Part shown: piece after piece, positions 23,401-31,883 of the stretch
Position numbering within the stretch: position 1 is the stretch's first letter
Layout of the letters: every line of letters starts with the position of its first letter
From: Henricia sp. BOLD:AAB3569
Taxonomy: Eukaryota > Echinodermata > Asteroidea > Spinulosida > Echinasteridae
Length of the DNA stretch: 64,000 bases
Assembly (NCBI GenBank): GCA_037783545.1
Contig: JBBELK010000298.1
Location: 682,001-746,000 of the forward strand
Direction: 5' to 3'
Notes under the pieces: model-generated
What the model saw: the letters and a program-made list of their open reading frames with translations, nothing else
Database searches by the model: none
Told to the model about the DNA's origin: nothing
Made by a program: the position numbers and the translations under genes

Positions 23401-26268
23401 AAAAATCATGCTTGATTTTAAAGGTTTTCTGAAGCATTGGTGTATCTTAATATGTATAACTGAAATTTCTGCAGGCTTCTTTTCCAACATTCTTCTTTAG
23501 ATAAGTAATGCCTTATTCCAGGAAACCGTAAAAAAAGTCTCGTCTTGCAAATGATACATGAGGCCTCTAAAGATCACATTATACTATAGTTTCATTTTGT
23601 AAAGACGGTACGGTAGAATCATTTGAACAAAATACTCTCAAGTTTATGACAAGCAAACACGTTTTAGAGATAAATCAAAACTGTAATGGGCCGCGGGTTT
23701 CTTTGGAATACAATATATCACAAATGTGAACCAGAATGGAAGGCGGTTCGTGGTTATCCGATAGTTTTGGCCTTAATTGGGACATTAGAAATTCAGCAGG
23801 CTCTCGGATGCCGAAAGATTGCATTAATACCGGCCCACGGATACTCGCTGAAGGAGACTGTTTTGAGTTTCGAAGCGATGTGCAGCCAAGCCCTGCACGA
23901 AACCCAACAGAGCGGCAAAGATGTAATCTACGGGTATGTTTCGCCCTAGCGAGTTGAGCGATATTTCACGTGTTTGTGTCCCGTAACGGACTCCGCCGGT
24001 TAAACTTTCCTTTCCCTTATTTCCTTTCGGCGAGTTGTTTCGCTCTCTGGCTCGTTCGCTCGTTCGCTCGCTGCCTACGCCGCATCTAAATTTCATAGAA
24101 TATTAAATGAGATATTAAATTTTTATCGGCGTCAGGTGTGTCTATTTGTGGCCGTCGTAATTTCATCAGTTAATATACGCTGTCTGGGTTTTACTTTCTC
24201 TAAAGTATTCGGTGAGAAATTTCGATCGCCGGGGCGCAAAGAACAAGCGAAGCCCCTTCTATTAACCGAGGGGCGAAGAAAAACATGTTTGGCCAAACGG
24301 GAGGCTTTAATTCTGACGCGCACGGAGTTGCTATTTCGCATGTTGTTCAGGGAGAGATGGGGCCGGGGACGATTACCGAGTGAGCGAGCGGGTACGGACG
24401 GGGCAGGCTATACGGGGGTTACGCAACGCAAGCCCCGGCGCGTTGCGGTGCTAGATCTGACACCCCAGACCTCGTCCCGAGGAGTTATTTTCACAGTTTT
24501 CTGTCTTTACTCATCAGCTAGGATAATTGGTAACGAGAGAACGATTGAATACGAGGGGTTGGTCTCCGGTCTCCATTAAGCTGGCGAGGTTTTTTGTATT
24601 CTGCTGCCGCAAATGGACATGACAATTAGTTGGGCATTCATCTAATTTATCATTCATTCGATGGGAAACGATTTTAATTAGAATTGGCCCACTCGTATGT
24701 TTCCGATTGTACTAATTGTTGTTGATTACTGATGTTTTCAAAGAAGGATAATTATGTGAGTTTAATCCAATTGCTCTCTCCATTAAATATACACAGCACG
24801 ATATGTCCTGAAAAAGACGACTGCGCATATATGGATGCACTGTGATGCATGGTAGTCCTGTGTTGGTTTTTGGGCCAAATTTAATTGAGTCGAATCTACC
24901 GCGGTGTTTTTCGCCTCATTTTAAACTTTCTCCGGACATAAACAAATATTGCATAATTTCTTTTAAGTGCGCGCAGGAGAGCAGGCCAGATTGAATAGAG
25001 CTGTTTAGCATAAAATACTGATTGGCCCAGAAAAAATTGTGTTTCGGAAAAAGTAGGCTACGAGCGAAAATATGTTCTCATTTGTGTTTTAATTTGACTG
25101 GAGAAATATTGAAGTATGTAGTATTTTCTGTTATAAGTAGTACATGTATAGACAGTATCGATTAGCTGCCATCTCACGTTGGGGCACCTTTTGTTAGTTG
25201 AACCGATCAACAATGTAAGGATAATAATGTGCAACCATGCATGTCGTCAAGGAACAAAGAAACTGCCCCACATGATGGCGGCTATTCTATACGGTCTATT
25301 GCGCCCAATCTGTGACACATTTTTTGAAGAGGTTGCCATGCAGGTCTGCCGGCTCACATAATTTTAATGTTCTACGTTTCCTTTTTTGATTCGCAGATAA
25401 CATTGACAACTCGAAGCCAGGCGACCACCCCGTTCCCAAAAAGGAAAAACACGAAAGCAACTCTTCTCCCATTGGCTGCGATTTGGACGCCGCTGGCTCG
25501 TCGTCCAATCACCAGTCGCGAGACAACGCCAGTCACAGCATGGACGACGGACTGTTCGGTTGCGATCCACTGAGTACGGGAGACGGGGACCTGACCGAAT
25601 CTACCTCGCATTGCCACAGCAAGAGCGCCCCCATGAGTCACCCCCCTCACAAGTCCAGCAGAACGGCGCCAGGGACGGGTCTGCAAAGTGGTGCGAGCGC
25701 CCTCAACGTTGATGGCGACACGGGCTGCGAGGCTCGATTGTCGGACTATACAGGGACTACGGCTAGTGGCGTCGTGGACCAACTCTCGCCATGTTACTCG
25801 CAAGACCACAGTGTACTGGCTGACGACCAAGGCATGACGTCAGCCCAGCCAGCCACAGCCCTAGCCGTAGCCCAGTTGGCTAAGGACAGCATACACGGAC
25901 AGGACTACCGCTCGTCTCTTTCAATGTTCTCCATGTCCGGTCAAAACCAGTGCATGGGGCAGAGCGTACACCCACTGCAAAGCTCGTCTAACATGTATAT
26001 GCAGAGTTGTGAGCCGCACATGTATAACTCTGGTGGCTACCACCACCCTACCACAATGGCGTCCAGTATGGCGCACTTACATGCACACCAGGCGCAGGCG
26101 CACGCAGTGAGGCACCTTGCAGCTCAACAGAACATCTCAGCATGCAATGGCATGACGTCACTTCATGGACCCTCTCAATTCCTCCATGGGGGACACTCTA
26201 GTTCCCCGACCGACACCATGGGACTTAACACTAACGTGTACAATCACTTTTCAAAGTTTTCCATGTGA
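17309..26268 (+). CDS. Tbx6/16: T-box transcription factor, Tbx6/16 (VegT/spadetail) type, 3' four exons
   Basis: Sequence-specific nuclear transcription factor. Visible coding exons are 17309-17455, 22341-22408, 23074-23138 and 25397-26268, with phases 0, 2 and 1 at the three junctions. Together they give 383 residues plus a stop. The first two exons encode the C-terminal half of the T-box: [31 protein letters not shown], then [19 protein letters not shown]. The combination QAND..SLRW before the FPET block and [15 protein letters not shown] resembles vertebrate Tbx16/VegT more than Tbx2/3, Tbx4/5, Brachyury or Eomes, as recalled from family sequences. The basic third exon (RLALKRTT) and a long Ser/His/Met-rich tail ending FSKFSM follow. 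The DNA-contacting N-terminal half of the T-box is not in the window; the 16-kb Helentron array lies directly upstream. Such factors direct mesoderm or muscle fates. The T-box call is firm; the subfamily is less so. Confidence 0.88.
17590..18130 (+). repeat. Dispersed element with nested SINE
   Basis: The outer element matches an inverted copy at 21660-21890. Shared landmarks are GATGTGTATGATGAAA-like DNA near 17650, and GAAATTGTGCG plus CCTATTTAGGCTGGTTC near 18040. Related pieces lie at 19085-19170 and 34060-34160. The copy here is interrupted by a tRNA-derived SINE. It continues into a GAGGGCGCCCTTGTAAAAATG segment (18142-18162) that recurs at 30973-30995. Confidence 0.55.
17719..18016 (+). 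mobile_element. tRNA-derived SINE
   Basis: The head resembles a tRNA gene: an A-box-like GAGCGGTCGGGTTGG at about 17726 and a B-box GATTCGAATCC at about 17775. The body contains GTTTCCCCCCGGGGG and a TCTCCCACTTCTAAAA stretch typical of deuterostome SINEs. The 3' tail is an A-rich AACAACAACAAAAAC run. It does not fold as a complete functional tRNA. It is nested in another repeat within the T-box intron. Confidence 0.7.
18190..20205. other. T-box intron, mostly unique sequence
   Basis: No exon was recognised. Moderately GC-rich patches at about 18480-18990 and 19420-19720 contrast with AT-rich flanks. A TCACACCT sequence at about 20083 matches the T-box half-site (reverse complement AGGTGTGA). 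Short open frames are present on both strands but overlap each other without domain content. Confidence 0.4.
20210..20745 (+). repeat. 153-bp tandem repeat, about 3.3 copies
   Basis: TTGCATCTTAAATGAAT recurs at about 20230, 20382, 20535 and 20688, giving spacings of 152-153 bp. Each unit also carries TTTGTTTCCTTGACCC, CAGCCAACCACCCCATC and GTGTTCTGTCTTTTTGTGA. Two internal TAGCATCTTAAATGAG variants suggest the unit itself derives from a shorter repeat. Confidence 0.85.
20750..21240. promoter_or_regulatory. GC-rich intronic island, candidate cis-regulatory region
   Basis: The sequence shifts from C/T-rich (20750-20840) to GC-rich (20930-21010, with CGGCGGCCGCGG). An AT-rich core lies between them at about 20885-20925 with GATAAACG (forkhead-like), GTTAATTGAG (homeodomain-like) and TTGATAAT motifs. 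No coding frame is convincing. The compositional break within an otherwise AT-rich intron of a developmental regulator is the only evidence. Confidence 0.3.
21515..21640 (+). repeat. AT-rich minisatellite
   Basis: Tandem copies of ATAATTGAAGATTTTATAT and ATAATTGAAGATGTATTT alternate, forming a compound repeat of about 23 plus 27 bp. Confidence 0.8.
21660..21890 (-). repeat. Inverted copy of the dispersed element at 17590-18130
   Basis: Read on the minus strand it matches the 17590-17700 and 18030-18125 parts without the SINE: TCAAGAAATTGTGCGC, CCTATTTAGGCTGGTTCC and CATAATATAACGGTAGTCAG. The uninterrupted copy shows where the SINE inserted in the other one. Confidence 0.6.
22341..22408 (+). 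CDS. Tbx6/16: T-box exon, C-terminal helix
   Basis: A 68-bp exon with acceptor TTTACAG and donor GTGAGT. It encodes [19 protein letters not shown] followed by MARK. This is the conserved end of the T-box with the NPFAKGFR signature that inserts into the minor groove. It ends in phase 2. Confidence 0.95.
22555..22665. repeat. Dispersed element shared with ERAL1 intron 4
   Basis: CAGTGAACTGTTTTCCTGCG and GGACGTTTCAATTTACCAGC recur as a diverged inverted copy at about 34338-34453 (GGTAATCTGAAACGTCC, CAGGGAAACAGTTCACCTG). Confidence 0.55.
22671..22786. repeat. Palindromic MITE-like element
   Basis: Arms of about 46 bp starting AGGCTGGATCCGAATTAG and ending CTAATTCGGATCCAGCCT surround a loop of about 25 bp. 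The arms include the tandem GTTGCTATGCTGTTGCTAT. No transposase is present. Confidence 0.75.
22800..23073. other. T-box intron 2 remainder
   Basis: AT-rich intronic DNA with TTGATTATTAATTAATTTC-type stretches near 23005-23040. No element was recognised. Confidence 0.4.
23074..23138 (+). CDS. Tbx6/16: T-box gene, basic linker exon
   Basis: A 65-bp exon (acceptor ATCACAG, donor GTAAGA) encoding [19 protein letters not shown]. The basic residues just after the T-box may serve as nuclear localisation signal, as in other family members. Both phases (2 in, 1 out) match the neighbouring exons, which supports the model. Confidence 0.88.
23139..25396. other. T-box last intron with GC-rich interior
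   Basis: About 23330-23640 is repeat-like AT-rich DNA related to segments at 29050, 33040 and 36085. At 23690-24580 GC content rises and long but unsupported frames occur. From 24590 to 24800 the DNA is rich in homeodomain-type cores (CAATTAG, TTTAATTAG, CTAATTG). No splice-flanked coding exon fits the T-box protein here. It could contain regulatory elements or an unrecognised non-coding transcript. Confidence 0.35.
25397..26268 (+). CDS. Tbx6/16: T-box gene, large C-terminal exon
   Basis: An 872-bp exon after a TTCGCAG acceptor, ending in TGA. It encodes a low-complexity tail rich in Ser, His, Met and Gln with acidic patches ([10 protein letters not shown]), a histidine-rich run [15 protein letters not shown] and the terminus [11 protein letters not shown]. 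There is no further domain, as is usual for T-box transactivation tails. GC content is clearly above the surrounding introns. Confidence 0.92.
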
Positions 26269-26700
26269 TTTCGCCAGTGTACACATATTTCTTTCGGATG
26301 ATGTTATACGAACAACGTAAGCACGTGACATCCAATAACCAGGGTTGTAGTCGAGTCTATCACAAGTCTATCACAAGTCCAGTAACAAGAAGCAAAGGAT
26401 GAACAACACAAAATAATGTCTTTGTTGGAGTTCTTTTGAATAGCTTGTGATTTGAACTAAGACCCGCAGGAACTTGTGGTCGACTTGTGAAGGCTTGTGA
26501 TGGACTTGTGATGGACTTTTGCGATGCGTTCCGATGGCGATGTGGTCACGATTTTGTGTACTAGTCCGTCGCAACGCAATCGCAGAATTTCGAGCATGCT
26601 CGAAATTTGGCGTGTCTGTGCAATCGCAACGGAGTCGGAACGCAAGGTGTGCGGCCGGGTTAAGACACTTATGAGCTAATCAAACACAACACCTCTACAC
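26269..26700 (+). other. Probable T-box 3' UTR and downstream sequence
   Basis: The sequence directly follows the TGA. It contains repeated CACAAGTC/GACTTGTG motifs in both orientations (26360-26520) and a palindrome AATTTCGAGCATGCTCGAAATT split around 26595. A candidate AATAAA occurs only at about 26862. The transcript end cannot be fixed from sequence. Confidence 0.4.
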
Positions 26701-26742
26701 TACACTCGAAATCTGGGTACAAAGATTAAAATAACACGGCTT

Positions 26743-26830
26743 GCCTAAGTGCACCAAAGACGCGGTCGGGATTCGAACCCACAACTTGTATTATTAAAAC
26801 ATAGCACTGGGGGGTCTATTCCAATAATTT
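26743..26830 (-). mobile_element. tRNA-derived SINE fragment
   Basis: On the minus strand there is a perfect B-box GGGTTCGAATCCCGACC (about 26764-26780) preceded by a tRNA-like anticodon-side segment. The 5' A-box half is not clear, so this is a fragment or diverged SINE rather than a tRNA gene. Confidence 0.5.
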
Positions 26831-27004
26831 CAGTCACGTGGGTAACAAAATTGTTGATAAGAATAAAACTGAAAACAATTTTTTTTTCAAAATGCACTCT
26901 GAAATAACAACTAATGTCGTCGTGCATGTTTTGGTACAATTTTTCGTCAATGACTAGATTTTATTGTCAACAAGAGGAAAATGTAACAAAAATCGCTTTA
27001 AATA

Positions 27005-27425
27005 CTGTTAACAATTTCCGTATTTTTACGGACAAATTTTTTTCGGAATTGTCTGGGTCATTTGACGGACTGCACACGTAGAATCCGTATTGGATAATCG
27101 GATTATTTCCGTAAAATTACGTATTTCCGTAAAATTTATTCCGTAAATTTATGGAGCAGAAGAAACAGTTATGGTAATTTTGCTGCCGGAATTTTCCCGA
27201 AAAACCCGTAAAATTTGTTTACGGATTTTAAAAACAAAATATCCGTATTCTTACGGAGTTTCCGTATTTTAACGGAATTCACACTGTTTATTGAAGGACC
27301 GAGCTCCGGACATTGTCGAATAATCGGTATTTTTACGGACAAATAAACGGAATAATTCCGTAAATTTACGGAGAAAAACAAAAAGTACCGGTAATTTTGC
27401 TGCAGGACGTTCCGTAAAAAAAACA
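27005..27425. repeat. Degenerate TCCGTAAATTTACGGA repeats
   Basis: Many short units based on TCCGTA(A)ATTTACGGA occur in both orientations, so the region is a cluster of small palindromes. The segment GTAATTTTGCTGC with adjacent CCGTAAA occurs twice, at about 27173 and 27390, suggesting an internal duplication of about 215 bp. Confidence 0.7.
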
Positions 27426-27984
27426 GTGAACCCGATGTTTAATTTCTTGTCGTTTACGAAAAGTACATTCGTAAATAATAAAATTACTTTCTTTTTTGTA
27501 CAGCGTTTTTCTTTATTTCTAAGAAGTAATATATATTATATGTCGATGTTTGTAACAAAGACAATTTTCATTGTTCTTTCGACGTTTTCTCTTTTGTGAA
27601 TGGAATTTCCTTGCTTTGTATTTCAGTAAATAACTTAGCGCGTTTGTATTTGTATATTTTGGCTGATTATTAATAATTCTGTGATTATTTGACAAAGTTT
27701 TTGGATCAAAATTATCAGATCGTCACTATCTGTGTTTTTTGCTGCAGAATGTACATTTTTAAAATACAGTTGTCAGATTTAGTATATACTGAATTTACAA
27801 ACGTGGTGTGTTTGCGACAGAGATTGACTCAGTATCCTTTAAATTCCTGACGCTTCTTAACCCTAACTCCCTAGGGTGTATGTAAAATCATATTGATTTT
27901 GGAGGATTGAGGAGTGTTGGGGTTAAAGCCCAGAACATCATTTGCAGTGATTTAAATTTTTACAAGGAAACAAAAACAGACTAA

Positions 27985-28971
27985 AGGCGCGTTCACACTA
28001 TCGCGGAAAAATCACACTGTTCCATTGGTTTGTACACAAACTGGTTTGCCGCTTGTGCGCGGCCTATCGCGACGCGCAAAACGTTTTCAGCCTTTTGACA
28101 AGGCCTTATGGCTTTGGGGTTTGGGCGTCTTGAGCGGAGTATACGAAGGCTGTGCAAACGCTATGCCTTCTGTTTTGCCATAAGGCCTTTTTCGAACTGG
28201 CAACTGCTACATTATTCATTACATGCAAGCAGTTGACCCGAATGTGCAACGTCACAACATTACCCACGCCCCACTCTGCACGTAAAGATTTTGAAAACAG
28301 AAATCGAAAACAAACATTCAACTGAGCCAATGGGCGCTAGGAGCTTGTTTTGCACGCGCGCGTGTGATGCAAGTCACGTACAGTTCCCGCAGGACAAATT
28401 GACCAATCACATGGCTTGCGGCGTTATGGCCTCGTTCATTACCAACGTAGGTACGGCACTTATATTTACTTCGACACAAAACCATCGAGCTTCATGAAAA
28501 TACGTTTATATTTGACATAAATTGTTTATTACATCAACATTTTATACGGAACTAATATAATTCCCATTTGATTTAATTTATTTGCCGTTTAATGTACCCA
28601 GTAAATTCAAAAGCGTAAGCCTACCTCCCTTGTTTGTAGGAGCTCCCTGCGTAATTTGCATGGAGTGACCTGCACGTGACTGGCTGATTTCTGCTACCAC
28701 TTTTGGTAGCAAAAATAAAGAAAAACATAAGAATTGCCTGTCAGTTCGAAAAAGGCCAAGTGAGTAATTCACTCTGCGCGTATAGACTCTACTCAAGTCA
28801 CCAAATCGCCCAAATTCACGAGGCCTTGACAAAAGGCTAGTGAGGTATCAGAGAAGCCCCAAGTTACCAGAGTGGAATTTTCTATTTTGGAATAATCGGC
28901 GATTAGGAACTCATGCAATGCGGTGAGCGCAGCGCGAAAGTGTGAATTTTCCGCGATAGTGTGAACGCCCC
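27985..28971. mobile_element. MITE-like DNA element with 35-bp terminal inverted repeats
   Basis: The left end GGCGCGTTCACACTATCGCG matches the inverted right end GGGGCGTTCACACTATCGCG. The match continues through GGAAAAATCACAC versus GGAAAATTCACAC. The flanks are CTAA on the left and TTAAG on the right, so a TAA/TTA target duplication is possible. The interior has an inverted pair AAGGCCTTATGGC/GCCATAAGGCCTT (28100-28192) and no transposase. Confidence 0.65.
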
Positions 28972-29049
28972 TTAAGAGTGTTGATAGCAATGTCAACAAA
29001 CGTGAAAAATTGTACATTTGTGGGAGAAATGTCCAATTGAACGTGCTTT

Positions 29050-29227
29050 AAAAAATGGTTTACAAAGTTTTTTTTTTTAACCATGTATTGACTTTTAAGG
29101 TTTTCTGAAGTATTACTGCATGTATGTAGCTGAAATTACTACAATGCAGTTATTAACATTATTCTTCAGTTATATAAATGCTGCTGTTCCTTAAATTCGA
29201 AAAAAGGTTTCATTTGCAAATGATGTA
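29050..29227 (-). repeat. Dispersed repeat related to 23330, 33040 and 36085
   Basis: The block shares ACTTTTAAGGTTTTCTGAAG and GTAGCTGAAATT with the other copies. In the ERAL1 introns the motif is inverted. It is a short non-coding repeat family. Confidence 0.5.
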
Positions 29228-29402
29228 CAGTAAACTCTCATTATAGCGCTCTTCAAGGGAACGGAATAATTTGAGCTTTATATCCAGAGAGCGCTATAAG
29301 CAATGCATACACAATGCAGAGAATAATGGCTGGGGCTTAGAAAAAGGAGCTTTATATCGAGAATAGCTTTGTATCAGGGGGTGTTATAACGAGAGTTTAC
29401 TG
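29228..29402. mobile_element. Mariner/pogo-type MITE
   Basis: The termini CAGTAAACTCTCATTATA and TATAACGAGAGTTTACTG are inverted repeats. The CAGT...ACTG end and internal GAGCTTTATATC repeats resemble pogo/Tigger-like MITEs. TA flanks the left side only. Length is 175 bp with no coding capacity. Confidence 0.65.
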
Positions 29403-29888
29403 ATGGGCCTTTACAGAATTAACACGTATATTTATTTGACAAGAAGAACAGTACTGGACACCGGGACTGGCCTTCGCTATAATACAATAAAGGTGCACTG
29501 CAGAAAAAAGAGGTTTTCGCCACCAAATTGTATTGACCTATATAGGCCTATACTGGGTAAGCGAATCCCCCGTGCATCGGCCATGTTACTCAAGAAAAGA
29601 CAACGCTTCGCCTAGATTATTTCCCGGTCCATACGATCGCTTGCAATTCCACTTAAAGCCTATTTTCCGTATAATCGTAACGCGCGCATGCAGACTGGAC
29701 GCAAACAACTGCGACGCAAACACTGACGGAAACAATCAGCAAAGTAAAAATTGGTTCAACTTTGCCGACTGTCTGCGTTACTGTTTGCGTTGCTATTTTG
29801 CATTACTATCTGCGTTTGTTACGTCTATATATATGGAAACCGGGCTCTACAAATGCACTCTAGTCTGGTGAACGGACCAAACGTGGGA

Positions 29889-30158
29889 TGCTATCCGCCA
29901 TTACTGTGTCCATACTATGGCACGCCAAAGCGGAAATAATTCAACATTTTTAAAAACTTGCCAACAAAAGCACGGTATGCCAGTTTCAAACAGTCGATCA
30001 ACATTTAAAAGTCATGCCATTTTGTTCCTTGCGCAACATTTGCGAAAATATGCGTCAACATTAAATGATCAGTGTTGAATTATTTTCGCCTTGGTGTGCC
30101 ATAGTATGGACACAGTAATGGCGGATAGCAACCGGTTGTCAAGTAAAACCCAAGAATA
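29889..30158. mobile_element. MITE family M1, copy A
   Basis: Inverted ends share GCTATCCGCCATTACTGTG and CCATACTATGGCACGCC. The right arm extends to GTTGTCAAGTAAAACCCAAGAAT, so the left arm is truncated relative to copies at 34513 and 55149. The interior includes AACTTGCCAACAAAAGCACGG and a TTTAAAAGTCATGCCA segment. Confidence 0.75.
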
Positions 30159-30173
30159 GAGCCTTTGCACGAC

Positions 30174-30284
30174 GGCCATGACAGGGGGCAGTCACATTGT
30201 AACCATGTGTCATGCATGAGTAGGCGCTCTGTGGTTCTATTGTTACATCATTTAAATAAGAAAACCTGCCCCCTGTCATGGCCG
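30174..30284. mobile_element. Small MITE-like inverted repeat element
   Basis: GGCCATGACAGGGGGCAG on the left and CTGCCCCCTGTCATGGCC on the right form perfect 18-bp termini around about 75 bp. The element directly follows M1 copy A. Confidence 0.65.
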
Positions 30285-31690
30285 CCGGTACAGAAGCACT
30301 ATATAGATCAGTGAAACAGAGAGGTGAGTGAAACTGACCCGTACAAAGCATGCGAGGGCGTGCTTCGTTTTGTTGTGGTCATTTAATTTTTCCATCGCGC
30401 GCTGCCGTGTGGTGTAAATACAGCTTTCCAAGCAAAGTCTTGCGGATTTTGACAAAGTCTAAATGCCCGAATGGAAATTTTTTTTTTCATTCTTATAAAC
30501 GTAAGCTAAACGTAATTGTTTGAAGACCAAATCTAATTTTGAAAATCGTGTGCCACCTTTTCGTTTATAGTTTACAATCCAAATTTACATGTTTTAATAT
30601 AAATTCCTTCTTTCATGTAGGCACACATTTTACTCACGATTGATGACCCACAAAACAATGTTAAAAAGAAAAACAACTTACAAGGTGCAATTCAGTAATA
30701 CGTTACAAACCTCTCTTTAATTGTTTATTAATTATTGTTGTACAGCTTTTTTGACTTGATAACATGACCGTAGTATGGTGTTGTTTTTATATGTATATTT
30801 GGTTGTAAGTTATTATTCAAGGGTTTTAGTTAAAAAATAAACCAAAAGTATTTCTTTACATAAACGGTGTGTGCTTGAGCAAATTGAATTTGATGATTGT
30901 TTCCGAGATTCAGTAATTATAAACCCCAATATGCCATAATACAGCAGTAGTTAGGGGCCTAGCTTCTTCCACATGAGGGCGCCCTTGTAAAAATGCGTGT
31001 GCACAAATTCATCCTTGAACAAGGACACCATCTAAGTTATTACCACTTCTACCTTCTTCTTGAGTAATGTTTTACCGCTTAACTCGTTCATTAAGATTAG
31101 GGGTCATTGGCATGTGACAAGCTAAACAACTTTGTGCCTAAGCTTTGCTTCATAACTGACGGATTACTTGTTCAGCAAGACATACTATTGTTCGTTTGGA
31201 TGTAAAATCAATAAAAGGTGGCCTTTTCCAACGTTGAAGATTTCATTGCAATAAATCACAGACAGAGGGCGCTGTTTTGAGTGCATCACGTAAGGAAGAC
31301 AGAAGGTAAAAGTTAAGAAAAAACATAAGACTTCAAGTTGGACTTGTGGCAAATTGCTGCAGTTTCTACCCCCAGTTTTGTCATGGCTTACAGTAGGCAA
31401 CATGTAAAACAAACTCAAACAGCCATGGATTACAAAAGTTTCAGAAAAATTGAGAAAAAAGTGGAATCTTTTGTGCACAGTTGAATGTGATTTTCCTGTG
31501 TTTGCCTCTTGTGACATAGTGACCTTGGTCATGAATATGCCAATATTCGCATTAGCATAAAAACTAAAAACCTTTGTTTTAACCCCCAAAGCAAGCTCCA
31601 AATAGGATTTTTATGACTTTAACTGAGTAGAGTGGTTTTAAAGTATAGATTTCATTGATAAAAATCCTAAATAAGGGGCCCTTTAATCCG
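30285..31690. other. Intergenic sequence upstream of ERAL1
   Basis: AT-rich, with a diverged copy of the GAGGGCGCCCTTGTAAAAATG repeat at about 30973. A minus-strand frame at 31185-31601 is open for 138 codons but has no recognisable motif or splice partners. No other gene was seen. Confidence 0.4.
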
Positions 31691-31790
31691 GTCCTTTACC
31701 GGTATCGATATTACGCCCTCAACCTTTTCCGCCACGTATGAAAAGCGCCCCCATTCGAAAACGATGTTCATTTCAAGATGGCGGCCCCCA
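31690..31790 (+). promoter_or_regulatory. ERAL1 promoter / start region with YY1 motif
   Basis: The GC content rises just before the ERAL1 start. The ATG lies inside CAAGATGGCGGC (31774-31785), an exact match to the YY1 consensus AANATGGCGGC. This arrangement is known from many TATA-less metazoan promoters of ribosomal and mitochondrial genes. No TATA box is visible close upstream. Confidence 0.55.
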
Positions 31791-31883
31791 TGGTTATTTC
31801 CTCGCTCCGAAGTCTAAGATGGTTTTCACAGGTACGCGCTGCTAATTTGAGACTTATTGTGACACAGTCTAAGCACTTGAAAG
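31778..31883 (+). CDS. ERAL1: ERAL1 exon 1, mitochondrial presequence
   Basis: It encodes MAAPMVISSLRSLRWFSQ and a following Arg/Lys-containing stretch with no acidic residue, as expected of a matrix-targeting presequence. The donor is GTAAGA, phase 1. A second in-frame Met lies four codons downstream; the first is chosen because of the CAAGATGG context. Confidence 0.88.

Noticed and set aside
24136-24579. 147-codon open frame in the last T-box intron
   Set aside because: It has no recognisable domain, no fitting splice context for the T-box gene and overlapping frames on the other strand. It most likely reflects higher GC content.
25372-25830. 152-codon minus-strand frame over the T-box last exon
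   Set aside because: It is the antisense shadow of the C-terminal T-box exon, whose plus-strand frame has matching splice phases and T-box context.
31185-31601. 138-codon minus-strand frame upstream of ERAL1
   Set aside because: Composition is that of AT-rich intergenic DNA and no domain is recognised. It is kept only as an unsupported frame.
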